This document shows, one piece after another, positions 43,439 through 51,306 of a DNA stretch of 64,000 bases. Each line of letters opens with the position of its first letter. Position 1 is the stretch's first letter. The notes beneath the pieces were generated by a model. That model was not told where the DNA came from and did not search any database. It saw only the letters and a list, made by a program, of their open reading frames with translations. The stretch comes from Kitasatospora sp. MAA4 (lineage in GTDB: Bacteria > Actinomycetota > Actinomycetes > Streptomycetales > Streptomycetaceae). Location of the stretch: the NCBI RefSeq assembly GCF_029893355.1, contig NZ_JARZAI010000008.1:186001-250000 (forward strand). Reading direction: 5' to 3'. The translations under genes and the position numbers were made by a program.

Positions 43439-44113
43439 TCATGAGGCAGGCTTGAGCAGCTTCCAGCGGCCCTCGGAGACGACCTCGATGCCGCCGTCGG
43501 TCACCTTGATGGCGGTCTGAGCGTCGATGGCGTATGCCGGACCGTTTATCCCGGCGGCCCACCGTTCCGCCTCGGCCATGGTGTTCTCCGGACAGTCCGG
43601 GCTGTCGAGGTGCGGGAAGATGGAGAAATCGACGACTCCCAGCGTGCTGTCGTCACCGGTGGGCGGCTTCCAGCCGACGAAGTCCTCCCCGATGCGGGGA
43701 GTCAGGACCATGCTCCCGGCGCTGAGCCCTACGTAGACTGTGTCGCGCAGCGAGGGCAGGAGGTCGGCCAGTCCCGACTCCCGCATCCAGTGGCACAGGT
43801 ACAGCGCGTCGCCGCCGTTCACCAGCAGGGCGTCTGCCTCTCGGACCCAGGAGACCCACCGTTCCTTGTCGATGCCGGGCAGTGCGGTGAGCTCCAGCAC
43901 GCCCACCGACCTCCACCCCAACTCGGTCATGGGACTGGGGGACTGTCCGCTGACGAAACGCCATGGCCCGCCCGGATCCCCGTACGGGCCCCCGTACCCC
44001 GCAGTGGGGATGCAGAGGGCGCTGGCCTCGGAGATCGGTTTGCCCAGGAGGTCGACCAGCGCCGCCAGCACGCTCGGGTTCCTGACACCGGAGTCGGTAA
44101 GGAGAAGCTTCAT
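43439..44113 (-). CDS. Peptidase E-like protein (S51 family)
   Basis: A 224-residue protein of the dipeptidase E fold. It starts MKLLLTDSGVRNPSVLAALV, the S51 opening. The nucleophile elbow is YVGLSAGSMVLTPRIG with Ser in G-x-S-A-G-S, and ADALLVNGGDALYLCHWM is the conserved N-G-G-x motif. Family enzymes cleave Asp-X dipeptides. It is divergent from the alpha/beta hydrolase at 44219. Confidence 0.88.
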   Translation of the reverse strand: MKLLLTDSGVRNPSVLAALVDLLGKPISEASALCIPTAGYGGPYGDPGGPWRFVSGQSPSPMTELGWRSVGVLELTALPGIDKERWVSWVREADALLVNGGDALYLCHWMRESGLADLLPSLRDTVYVGLSAGSMVLTPRIGEDFVGWKPPTGDDSTLGVVDFSIFPHLDSPDCPENTMAEAERWAAGINGPAYAIDAQTAIKVTDGGIEVVSEGRWKLLKPAS

Positions 44114-44218
44114 TCCGCAACCGTAGTGCTGTGGCCCCGTAGGTTCGCCGTGTTTGGCGGTGACGGGGCATCGATGCGGTCTCGCACGGGTAGCTGTAGG
44201 TTCTCCGTGGTGACCTTA

Positions 44219-45088
44219 ATGGAGACCGAGGGCCTCGCGCCGATGGCGGACGGGGCGCAGATTCGCTGGACAGCCTGGACAGCACTGGGTGACACGACGC
44301 GGACGCCACCCGTGGTCATGCTCCACGGCGGCCCGGGCCTACCGGACTACCTGGGCGACGTCGCCCCCATGATCGCGGATCTCGCGCCCGTGTACCGCTA
44401 CGACCAGCGCGGCACAGGTGGATCACCGTGGCAGGGCCGCCATACCTTCGCTCGGCATGTGGACGATCTCGCCGATCTGCTCGATCAGTGGGGCGCCGAC
44501 AAGGCCGTACTGATCGGGCATTCCTACGGCACGGACCTGGCCGCCCGGTTCTGCCTGGCACACCCTGACCGGGTGGCCGCCATGCTGCTGATGTGCGGCC
44601 CGTTCGTCGGCGACTGGCGCACGGGGGACCAGGCGGAACGCAGTCGCCGCATGTCCGCGGCGCAGCAGGAGCGTCTGCGCATCTTGGAGCAGCTGTCCGA
44701 CCGCACGGAGGAGCAGGAAGTCGAGCTGCTCGTGCTGGCGTGGTTCACCGACCACGCCGACCCGCAGCGGGGTTGGGACTGGGCGGCGCAGGGCGCTCGG
44801 CAGCGCCGCCCAGTCAACTGGGCCATGAACAGCGAACTCGGCAAGGAAGGACGCGCGGACCCGCTCGACGAGCACCTGGACGAGCTGCGCACGTGCCTGC
44901 CGGCGCGAGTGGAACTCCTCGGCGGAGTCCACGATCCCCGCCCCCTGTCGGCACTGGAGTCGCTCGCGCTCCGGCTGGAGGTGCCGCTGAGGCGGATCGA
45001 CGACGCCGGCCACGAACCATGGCTCGAGCAGCCCGACACCGTGCGCGAGCACCTCAGGAGCTTCGTGCAAGGCACGGTGGGCCCTTAG
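44219..45088 (+). CDS. Alpha/beta hydrolase, proline iminopeptidase-like
   Basis: A 289-residue hydrolase resembling prolyl aminopeptidases. The oxyanion loop is VVMLHGGPGLPDYLG, YDQRGTGGS is the D-Q-R-G-x-G-x-S of iminopeptidases, the nucleophile is in LIGHSYGTDLAARF, and the histidine in IDDAGHEPWLEQPD. Start is uncertain: ATG 44219 has no clear ribosome-binding site, while in-frame GTGs at 44207 and 44210 lie five to eight bases after TAGGTT (44197-44202), consistent with leaderless translation. The stop codon TAG is completed by the first base of a MITE. Confidence 0.85.
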   Translation: METEGLAPMADGAQIRWTAWTALGDTTRTPPVVMLHGGPGLPDYLGDVAPMIADLAPVYRYDQRGTGGSPWQGRHTFARHVDDLADLLDQWGADKAVLIGHSYGTDLAARFCLAHPDRVAAMLLMCGPFVGDWRTGDQAERSRRMSAAQQERLRILEQLSDRTEEQEVELLVLAWFTDHADPQRGWDWAAQGARQRRPVNWAMNSELGKEGRADPLDEHLDELRTCLPARVELLGGVHDPRPLSALESLALRLEVPLRRIDDAGHEPWLEQPDTVREHLRSFVQGTVGP

Positions 45089-45221
45089 TGGCTGTTGTCG
45101 TTCCGATCTTGAGGCGTGGCGGCAGAGCGACGACTCAACAATGTCACCACTCCCCGAGACCACCGACCCTATGCCTGAACAGCGAAAACGCCGCCCTCAA
45201 GGCCGGAAAGACAACAGTCAC
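45088..45221. mobile_element. 134-bp MITE related to the IS5-family element at 46547
   Basis: The left 35 bases (GTGGCTGTTGTCGTTCCGAT, then CTTGAGGCGTGGCGG) match the left end of the IS at 46547-46580. They are joined at 45123 to sequence identical over 102 bases with the right end of that IS (48119-48220, counting the TTA beyond the element). The termini GTGGCTGTTGTC and GACAACAGTCAC are inverted repeats, and TTA flanks both ends (45085-45087, 45222-45224) as a target duplication. The interior with both genes is missing, so it can move only if a transposase acts in trans. Confidence 0.88.
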
Positions 45222-45306
45222 TTAGGCAAGTTCTGGCTGCGGAGGGTGTCGGCGGACGTATCCGCTAGTGTCGAGGACAGGCGGACACTGTGATCCAGGA
45301 GGAGCG

Positions 45307-46206
45307 GTGTACTACAGCGGGTTGGGGCTCGACCGTGTCGTTGATCGGCGGGGAGACTCGGACTGGATCGAGGCACTGCTGACCAGGGCCAGTACCCAGG
45401 TCATTCCCCTGTGGCAGGACCAGTGCCTGGTGCGAAACGAAACGCCGTTGCGGCTGCCCTTGGCCCAGGCGAGGGACATCCTCGTCGCGGCCGGCGACCG
45501 GGTGCTGCTCGGCCTCGAAGGCGAGAGGGCGGTGTTCGCGGCTGATGTGTCCGGGCTCGAACGGGAGAGCGCCGTCGAGCTGGCCGGCGCGGACAGGATG
45601 CTGGATGTGCGGGCGATGGTTCCCACCATCACGCCGGACGAAGCGGGTCTGCTGGCGTACGCGCGGGGAATTCTGCACTGGAACCGCAATCAGCGGTTTT
45701 GTGGCGCCTGCGGGGGCCCGGCCCGGTCCTGCAATGGTGGCCACCTGCGGACCTGCCAGAACTGTGGGAAGCTGCTGTTCCCGCGGATCGAACCGGCCGT
45801 GATCGTGCTAGTCGAGCTTCCGGGCACGCCCCGGCGCTGCCTGCTCGGCCGCCATGCGGCATCCGGCCCGAACCGCTTCAGCACCCTGGCCGGGTTCGTC
45901 GAGATTGGCGAGAGCTTCGAGGACACGGTGCGCCGCGAGGTGCGGGAGGAAGCCGGCGTCACCGTAGGTGCGGTGACCTACCAGGGTTCCCAGGGGTGGC
46001 CGTTCCCGGCCGGGGTGATGATCGGGTTTCGCGCCGAGGCCGTTTCCGATGCGATCGATGTGGACAACGTGGAAGTGGTGGAGGCACGCTGGTTCACGGC
46101 CGCGGAACTGCGCGCGCGGCTGGCGGACGCTGCTCTCGGCGGCCCGTACCGGGTCGATTCGATTGGCAAGGCGCTCATCGACCAGTGGCTGGCCGACACA
46201 GACTAA
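45307..46206 (+). CDS. nudC: NADH pyrophosphatase NudC (Nudix)
   Basis: A 299-residue Nudix hydrolase. The zinc ribbon is FCGACGG with TCQNCGK (two C-x2-C pairs, about residues 134-157). The Nudix box is GFVEIGESFEDTVRREVREE with A-G-V, matching G-x5-E-x7-R-E-U-x-E-E-x-G-U, and SQGWPFPAG follows as the NudC-specific S-Q-x-W-P-F-P motif. It hydrolyses NADH and can remove NAD caps from RNA. The start is a GTG (45307) with AGGAGG six bases before. The MITE lies between it and the preceding gene. Confidence 0.94.
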   Translation: MYYSGLGLDRVVDRRGDSDWIEALLTRASTQVIPLWQDQCLVRNETPLRLPLAQARDILVAAGDRVLLGLEGERAVFAADVSGLERESAVELAGADRMLDVRAMVPTITPDEAGLLAYARGILHWNRNQRFCGACGGPARSCNGGHLRTCQNCGKLLFPRIEPAVIVLVELPGTPRRCLLGRHAASGPNRFSTLAGFVEIGESFEDTVRREVREEAGVTVGAVTYQGSQGWPFPAGVMIGFRAEAVSDAIDVDNVEVVEARWFTAAELRARLADAALGGPYRVDSIGKALIDQWLADTD

Positions 46207-46546
46207 ACCGATGCGGTGCGAAGACAGATTTTACGCTGCTTCGCTCATCTTCTGCTTCAATTCGGCCACCGCCTGCGTCCGTCGGCTGGCCGACGGCCAC
46301 CCGGCCGCATACCAAGCCCAGTCGGACCAGTCGCTTCGGCTCCTTGCTTCACTCGAACGGGTATCCGAGTGGTGATGAAAGGCTGGCTGGCGTGCCGCCT
46401 CGCGGGACTGGGCCGAGTATCGCGGCGTGAGACCCAGGTGACGAGCTCCCCGCACGACACGCCTGGGTCTTCCACAGCGCATCGGCTGCAAGGCGGGCGG
46501 ACCGGAACCCTTGGCCCGCAACTGAACACGCCTCTGAGACACCTGA
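46207..46546. other. 340-bp region without an intact gene
   Basis: No convincing start and ribosome-binding site was found between NudC and the IS. In the plus frame ending at 46375, residues CVRRLADGHPAAYQAQSDQS and LRLLASLERVSEW resemble the end of a TPR-type repeat protein (A-x-x-H-P-x-x-Y). They may be a relic of a longer gene lost beside the IS, but the evidence is thin. Confidence 0.3.
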
Positions 46547-46787
46547 GTGGCTGTTGTCGTTCAATCTTGAGGCGTGGCGGTCGAACCGGAGTCTCGATCG
46601 GGTGACCGTGGCGGCTGCCGTGCATGGAAGCAGGGCCTCTTGGTAGCTCAGTGGGTGTCTACGCCAACGAGCTGCCCAGGAGACCCTGTTGTCGCATTTC
46701 TACGGCATCTCCGAGGCGGGGTCCACTTCGGCCACCCTTGCGTGTGACTGCCTGGCCCACAGGTTCGGGAACGCCGGCGACCACGGC

Positions 46788-47606
46788 GTGCGCGAGCGCC
46801 GCTATCCGACGGACATGTCGAACGCCGAGTGGGCAGTGGTCCGGCCGTTGCTGCCGGTGCCGGGCTGGCTGCGGGGCCGGGGCGGGCAGCCGGAGGCGTA
46901 CTGCCACCGAGCGATACTGGACGCGATCCACTACCTCGTCGACAACGGCACGAAGTGGCGGGCCATCCCGGTCGACTTCCCGCCGTGGGACCGGGTCTAC
47001 GCGTTTTTCCGACGCTGGCGCGACCACGGCCTGGTCAAGGAGTTCCACGACCGGCTCCGCCGTCGGGTCCGCGAGCAGGCGGGCCGGGATCCGGAGCCGA
47101 GCGCCGGTGTGATCGACTCCCAGTCGGTCAAGGCGGACGCTGTCGTCGGCTCCGACAGTCGCGGTTTCGACGGCGGCAAGCTGATCAACGGCCGCAAACG
47201 ACACGCGGTCGTCGACACGCTCGGCCTGCTGCTCGCGGTGATGGTCACCTCCGCCGATGTCGGCGACCGTGCGGCAGCCCTGGTCCTGCTCGCCCAAGTC
47301 GCCGCCGCGCATCACCGGCTGGCCCTGGTCTGGGCCGACGGCGGCTACACCGGCAGCCTTGTCGAGTACTGCCTCGCCGCCCTCGCGCTGGTCCTGGCCA
47401 TCGTCAAGCGCAGTGACGACATGCGGGGCTTCGTCGTGCTGCCCAAGCGCTGGATTGTGGAGCGGTTTTTCGCCCACCTGATGCGAAGCCGCCGCCTCGT
47501 GCGCGACTTCGAACGGTCCGCCAGCAGCGCGGAGGCGATGGTCTACTGGTCGATGACGACGCTCATGACCCGCCGGCTTGCCCGGCCACGTCCTTCGCGA
47601 GCGTGA
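46788..47606 (+). CDS. IS5-family transposase
   Basis: A 272-residue DDE transposase with the IS5-type N-terminus MSNAEWAVVRPLLP and AILDAIHYLVDNGTKWRAIP. The catalytic residues appear in GVIDSQSVKADAV (first Asp), LVWADGGYTGSLVEY (second Asp) and IVERFFAHLMRSRRLVRDFE (Glu, followed by the R/K signature). The start is taken as GTG 46788 (V-R-E-R-R-Y-P), as in related transposases; an open frame continues upstream to 46689. All catalytic residues are intact, so it may be active. Confidence 0.9.
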   Translation: MRERRYPTDMSNAEWAVVRPLLPVPGWLRGRGGQPEAYCHRAILDAIHYLVDNGTKWRAIPVDFPPWDRVYAFFRRWRDHGLVKEFHDRLRRRVREQAGRDPEPSAGVIDSQSVKADAVVGSDSRGFDGGKLINGRKRHAVVDTLGLLLAVMVTSADVGDRAAALVLLAQVAAAHHRLALVWADGGYTGSLVEYCLAALALVLAIVKRSDDMRGFVVLPKRWIVERFFAHLMRSRRLVRDFERSASSAEAMVYWSMTTLMTRRLARPRPSRA

Positions 47607-48105
47607 ACCGGCCCGGCGACGACTCGACCAGCCAACCCCTCGCCACCAGCCGCTTTGCCTTCGAGCGCAGTGCCTCGATCTTCGCCGGCACCGGGTCCAG
47701 GCCGAAGCAGGCGGCCATCTCCTGGCACGCCAGCGGCCCTTGACCCAATCGGTTCCGGTCCGCGAGAGCCTGCAGGATCCGCTGGTAGTCCACCGACAGT
47801 GCCGACCAGGCCAGCCCCGCACGCCACATCGGAACCATCGATTTCGGCTTCGCCGACCCCGAAGACCCGGGCGTTGTCGGCGGCTGACTGCGATCCGTCA
47901 GATCCTCGCGGGCATCGGGGTCGGCAACGTCGTCGCCCGGGGCCAGGACCTCGCCGACGCGCGAGCGGGCGATGACCCACTCGTTCCAGTCCCGCTCGAC
48001 CACGGCCAGTTCGGCCTGGATTCGGTCGGCCTCCTCTCGCAGTTCGTCCATGCGACGGCGAGTGGTCAGCTCACGCTGTTCCAGCAGCCCCACGACCGAC
48101 GGCAT
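47563..48105 (-). CDS. IS accessory protein of unknown function
   Basis: A 180-residue protein beginning MPSVVGLLEQRELTTRRRMD with a coiled-coil N-terminus (ELREEADRIQAELAVVERDW) and a compact C-terminal domain (LSVDYQRILQALADRNRLGQ, ALRSKAKRLVARGWLVESSP) resembling a winged helix. Similar proteins are abundant in Streptomyces and typically accompany mobile sequences. Its upstream region is the conserved right end of this element, also kept in the MITE. GGAGG precedes the ATG at 48105. Its last 44 bases overlap the transposase gene on the other strand. A regulatory or helper role in transposition is inferred. Confidence 0.7.
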   Translation of the reverse strand: MPSVVGLLEQRELTTRRRMDELREEADRIQAELAVVERDWNEWVIARSRVGEVLAPGDDVADPDAREDLTDRSQPPTTPGSSGSAKPKSMVPMWRAGLAWSALSVDYQRILQALADRNRLGQGPLACQEMAACFGLDPVPAKIEALRSKAKRLVARGWLVESSPGRFTLAKDVAGQAGGS

Positions 48106-48290
48106 CCCCGACCTCCAGCAGAGCGACGACTCAACAATGTCACCACTCCCCGAGACCACCGACCCTATGCCTGAACAGCGAAAACGCCGCCCTCAAGGCC
48201 GGAAAGACAACAGTCACTTAGCTGGACTCTTGGTTGGACTCTCGCGGCTCAGTGGTGCGTCGATGTCGGGGACACTCGCAGCGGGGCCAG

Positions 48291-48515
48291 TTCCCGGAGA
48301 ACGGCGTGCTGGCGCCGGTCCGGCGGGGCGAGGCCACCCGAGAGCAGGCGGACGAGCGGCTGAGTCTCCTCGCCGTGCGGCAGCGCCTGTTGGAGCGGAT
48401 GCCGGCCGTGCATGCCGTCCTGGACGAAGGGGTGCTGCGCCGCCCGATCGGCGGGAAAGTCACCCTGGCCATGATCCGTGCGGTACGGAAGGAACTGGAA
48501 CGCCATGAACGTTGA
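48291..48515 (+). pseudogene. Remnant of an XRE/DUF5753 regulator
   Basis: The frame reads ATREQADERLSLLAVRQRLL, ERMPAVHAVLDEGVLRRPIG, which matches the middle of the DUF5753 domain of Scr1-type XRE regulators, then jumps to a C-terminal-like KVTLAMIRAVRKELERHE and stops. The helix-turn-helix part is missing: the sequence to the left is IS. About 60 residues of the domain between GVLRRPIGG and the tail are also absent. It overlaps the start of the DUF397 gene, as intact pairs do. Confidence 0.6.
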
Positions 48516-48711
48516 CCTGACCGGCGCCCCCTGGCGCAAGAGCACCTACAGCAACGGGCAGGGCGGCTGCGTTGAGGTTGCTGACGGCTACCTTGACGTC
48601 ATGCCCGTCCGTGACTCGAAGGACCCTTCCGGTCCCGCCCTGCTCTTCTCCGCCGACGCCTTCCCGGCGTTCGTGGCGGGGGTCGAGGCGGGCGAGTTCG
48701 GTACCGTCTGA
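48505..48711 (+). CDS. DUF397-domain protein
   Basis: A 68-residue protein consisting of a DUF397 domain: WRKSTYSNGQGGCVEVADGY, then LDVMPVRDSKDPSGPALLFS and FVAGVEAGEF. Such small proteins nearly always follow an XRE/DUF5753 (Scr1-like) regulator in Streptomyces and are thought to act with it in developmental control. The ATG at 48505 overlaps the end of a broken regulator, so this copy has lost its functional partner. Confidence 0.92.
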   Translation: MNVDLTGAPWRKSTYSNGQGGCVEVADGYLDVMPVRDSKDPSGPALLFSADAFPAFVAGVEAGEFGTV

Positions 48712-48747
48712 GACCCACCACCCGGCCCCGGCGCGAGCTGAGGACCC

Positions 48748-48795
48748 AACCCGCCGAGCCGCATGGGCAGTTCCTGCCAGGTGGTTCGGCGGGTT
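48748..48795. terminator. Terminator after DUF397 gene
   Basis: AACCCGCCGAGCC (48748-48760) and GGTTCGGCGGGTT (48783-48795) pair over 13 positions with one mismatch. Confidence 0.7.
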
Positions 48796-48888
48796 GCCGG
48801 GGTGGGACGTGAGAGGCTGCTGTCTGCGACTCCCGTTTCGACGGCCGCCGCTCTGGATCGAAGACAACGGCCCACTGCGATCACGGAT

Positions 48889-49088
48889 CTGCGTGGATCC
48901 GGTCGAGGACCTGGTCCTGGGTGGGTAGCGGGCAGAACGCGAAGCTGTCGCGGCACATGGCGAGTTCGGCGTCGGTGGCGGGGACGCGTTGGGTGTAGAA
49001 GGTGACCAGGATCGGTGCGCCCGGGCGCGCGACCCGGGTCAGTTCGCGCAGGCCCTGCACGGGGTTGTTGAGGTGGGGGAAGCTGTCG
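48889..49088 (-). pseudogene. 200-bp duplicate fragment of the methyltransferase at 50401
   Basis: The 200 bases match 50622-50821 in the same orientation with about three mismatches (C for T, T for C, T for C). On the minus strand they encode the internal DSFPHLNNPVQGLRELTRVA and RPGAPILVTFYTQRVPATDA segments of that enzyme. No start codon or SAM motif is included, so it is not functional. It stops just before the P450 3' end. Confidence 0.9.
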
Positions 49089-49117
49089 TCGGCGATGAAC
49101 TTGCGGGTCCGGCGGTG

Positions 49118-50365
49118 TTACCAGGTGACGGTCAGGTGGGTGGGGCGGCGCAGCATGAGGTTGGCGGGTCGTGGGGCCGGGTTGTGGGTGATGAGGGTCA
49201 GGTCGGGGAGGGCCTGGGTGAGGGCGCGGATGGTGTGGTGGGCGACGAGGCGGCTGTACTGCGTTCCTGGGCAGTAGTGGATGCCGGCACCGAAGTTGAG
49301 GGTGGGTGGGGTGTCGTCGCGTCGGTGGTCGAAGGTGTGGGGTTCGCGGACTTTGTGGGTCTCGTCCTGGGCGGCGGAGTGCATGAGCAGCAGAAGGCGG
49401 GCACCTGCGGGGATCGGGGTGCTGCCGACGGTGACCGGTTTGACGGTGCTGCGGAGCCAGCCGATCAGGGGCGGGTCGTGGCGCAGGGTCTCCTCGACGG
49501 CTGCGGGGATCTCCTGCGGGTGGTGGACGAGTTGCTGGTAGTCGCCGCTGGTCAGGAGGTGTTGGAGGGTCGCGGTGATGAACAGGGGGAGTACCTCGGC
49601 GTTGGTGGTGAGGATCTCCATGAGGGTGGAGGCGGTTTCCGCGTCCGTGAGGGGTGTGCCGTGGGGGTCGCGGTGGTCGAGCCAGGCGGTGGTGAGGTCG
49701 TCGCGGGGCTCGCTGCGTCGCTGGGCGACGAGGTCGACGCAGTATGCCCAGAGGTCGGCGAGGGCGTGGGCGCTGGGTTGCTGGTCGGCGGGTTGTTGGA
49801 AGGCCCAGAGCAGGTCGGCCATGGCGGCGGAGCCGGCGGTGACGATCTGCTCGTCCTCGGGGTCGACGCCGATGAGGTCGGCCATGATGCGGGAGGTGAG
49901 GGGGTGTACGAAGTCGCGGTGCAGCTCGGCGCGGCGGGAGGGCTGTTCGGCGAGGGCGGTCGCGGCTTCGGTGGCGCGCTTTTCGATGTGTGCGTGCCAG
50001 GGGGCCAGTTGGCTCGCGCTGGTCGGCCACACGGCGGTGAGGGCGTCGCGGTAGCGGCTGTGGAGCGGGGGGTCGGTGGAGGCGGTGACGGGGACGTCCT
50101 GCACCTGGGTCAGGATGCGTGTTGCTGCCGGGCTGATGTGCTGGACGGGGTCGTAGCTGTGGGCGGGGGTGAAGGCGTGGTCACGGTCGCGCAGGACCGT
50201 GTCGATGTCGTGGTGGCGGGCCACGATCCACAGGTCGAGTTCGGGGTCGTGGTAGACGGGGTGGTCCTTGCGCAGGTGCGCGTAGCGCTGGGTGAAGTCC
50301 TCGGCGGCGTGCCGGGCGATGGCGCCGGGTGCGTGGGCCGGGCAGTCGGGGTGCGGGGCGGTCAT
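49118..50365 (-). CDS. Cytochrome P450
   Basis: A 415-residue bacterial class I P450. The heme loop is LNFGAGIHYCPGTQYSRL with the axial cysteine, the E-x-x-R is EETLRHDPPLIGWLRS, and HDPPLHSRYRDALT-like TDPPLHSRYRDALTAVW is the C-helix region. The I helix reads TLMEILTTNAEVLPLFITAT: the usual A-G-x-D/E-T is replaced, with the threonine missing. It needs separate ferredoxin partners, none nearby. It shares strand and close spacing (35 bases) with the methyltransferase upstream, suggesting one biosynthetic operon. Start ATG 50365, with AAGGAAACC just before. Confidence 0.9.
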   Translation of the reverse strand: MTAPHPDCPAHAPGAIARHAAEDFTQRYAHLRKDHPVYHDPELDLWIVARHHDIDTVLRDRDHAFTPAHSYDPVQHISPAATRILTQVQDVPVTASTDPPLHSRYRDALTAVWPTSASQLAPWHAHIEKRATEAATALAEQPSRRAELHRDFVHPLTSRIMADLIGVDPEDEQIVTAGSAAMADLLWAFQQPADQQPSAHALADLWAYCVDLVAQRRSEPRDDLTTAWLDHRDPHGTPLTDAETASTLMEILTTNAEVLPLFITATLQHLLTSGDYQQLVHHPQEIPAAVEETLRHDPPLIGWLRSTVKPVTVGSTPIPAGARLLLLMHSAAQDETHKVREPHTFDHRRDDTPPTLNFGAGIHYCPGTQYSRLVAHHTIRALTQALPDLTLITHNPAPRPANLMLRRPTHLTVTW

Positions 50366-50400
50366 CGGTTTCCTTGGGTGTGTGCTGTGTGGATCGGGCG

Positions 50401-51276
50401 TCAGCGGTGTGCGGGCCGACGCAGCAGGCAGGCGAGGTAGCCGGTCTTGTCGGAGAGGAAGGCGAGGGTGTCGGCCAGGGTGGTGTCCATCGCGTCGGTG
50501 AACTGGTTGCCGAACCGTTCGGCGATCAGGGCGCGGTTGTCGCGGTAGATCCGGCTGTACGCCTGGCTGGTGGGGGTGATGTGCTCGGTCAGGTCGCGGA
50601 GCTGTTCCAGGGGGAGCCCGGCTGCGTGGATCTGGTCGAGGACCTGGTCCTGGGTGGGCAGCGGGCAGAACGCGAAGCTGTCGCGGCACATGGCGAGTTC
50701 GGCGTCGGTGGCGGGGACGCGCTGGGTGTAGAAGGTGACCAGGATCGGTGCGCCCGGGCGCGCGACCCGGGTCAGTTCGCGCAGGCCCTGCACGGGGTTG
50801 TTGAGGTGGGGGAAGCTGTCGAGTGCCCACACGGCGTCGAAGCCCTGGTCGGCGTAGGGCAGGTCCATGGCGTCGCCGAAGGCGAAGCGGACCTTGTCGC
50901 TCAGGCCCGCGACGGTGGCGCGGTGGGTCGCCTCCTGGACCTGGGCGTGGCTGATGCTGCAGCCGGTGACCTCGCAGTGCCGTTGCTGGGCGGCGTGGAT
51001 GGCGGGGCTGCCGTGGCCGCAGCCCACGTCCAGCAGGTGTTGGCCGGCTTCGAGTTGGAGCAGCTCGCAGAAGTGCTCGGTCATCCGGTTCTGGGCCTGG
51101 GTGGCCAGTTGGGCAGCGGGCAGTGGGCCGTCGAGGTCTGCGGGCCGCCACATGCCGTAGTGGAAGCTGTCGCCGCTGATCAGCTTGCAGAGGTCGTCGG
51201 CGGCGTCGTACCAGGCGCCGACCTCGGCGGACGTAGGCAGCGACGGGTCGACGGGGGCGAGGGACGGCGGGGTCAT
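50401..51276 (-). CDS. SAM methyltransferase, C/O-methyltransferase of secondary metabolism
   Basis: A 291-residue class I methyltransferase. Motif I is HLLDVGCGHGSPAIHAAQQR (residues about 80-100), followed by VTGCSISHAQVQEATHRATV, the signature of the sterol/terpene/rifamycin-type methyltransferases, VRFAFGDAMDLPYADQGFDA and FPHLNNPVQGLRELTRVARP. It is probably co-transcribed with the P450 downstream and the two-domain methyltransferase upstream (30 bases). Part of its gene is duplicated at 48889. Confidence 0.88.
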   Translation of the reverse strand: MTPPSLAPVDPSLPTSAEVGAWYDAADDLCKLISGDSFHYGMWRPADLDGPLPAAQLATQAQNRMTEHFCELLQLEAGQHLLDVGCGHGSPAIHAAQQRHCEVTGCSISHAQVQEATHRATVAGLSDKVRFAFGDAMDLPYADQGFDAVWALDSFPHLNNPVQGLRELTRVARPGAPILVTFYTQRVPATDAELAMCRDSFAFCPLPTQDQVLDQIHAAGLPLEQLRDLTEHITPTSQAYSRIYRDNRALIAERFGNQFTDAMDTTLADTLAFLSDKTGYLACLLRRPAHR

Positions 51277-51306
51277 GGCGTCTGCTTCCGAGGGGAGTGG
51301 TGGTGG

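Larger units (their letters stand above)
46547..48217. mobile_element. IS5-family insertion sequence, about 1.67 kb
   Basis: The left end GTGGCTGTTGTCGTTCAATC (46547) and the reverse complement of the right end, GTGACTGTTGTCTTTCCGGC (from 48217), form imperfect inverted repeats of about 35 bases. The element carries a DDE transposase and a convergent accessory gene whose 3' ends overlap by 44 bases. The flanks are TGA on the left and TTA on the right, so no clean target duplication remains. The same termini bound the MITE at 45088. Confidence 0.85.
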
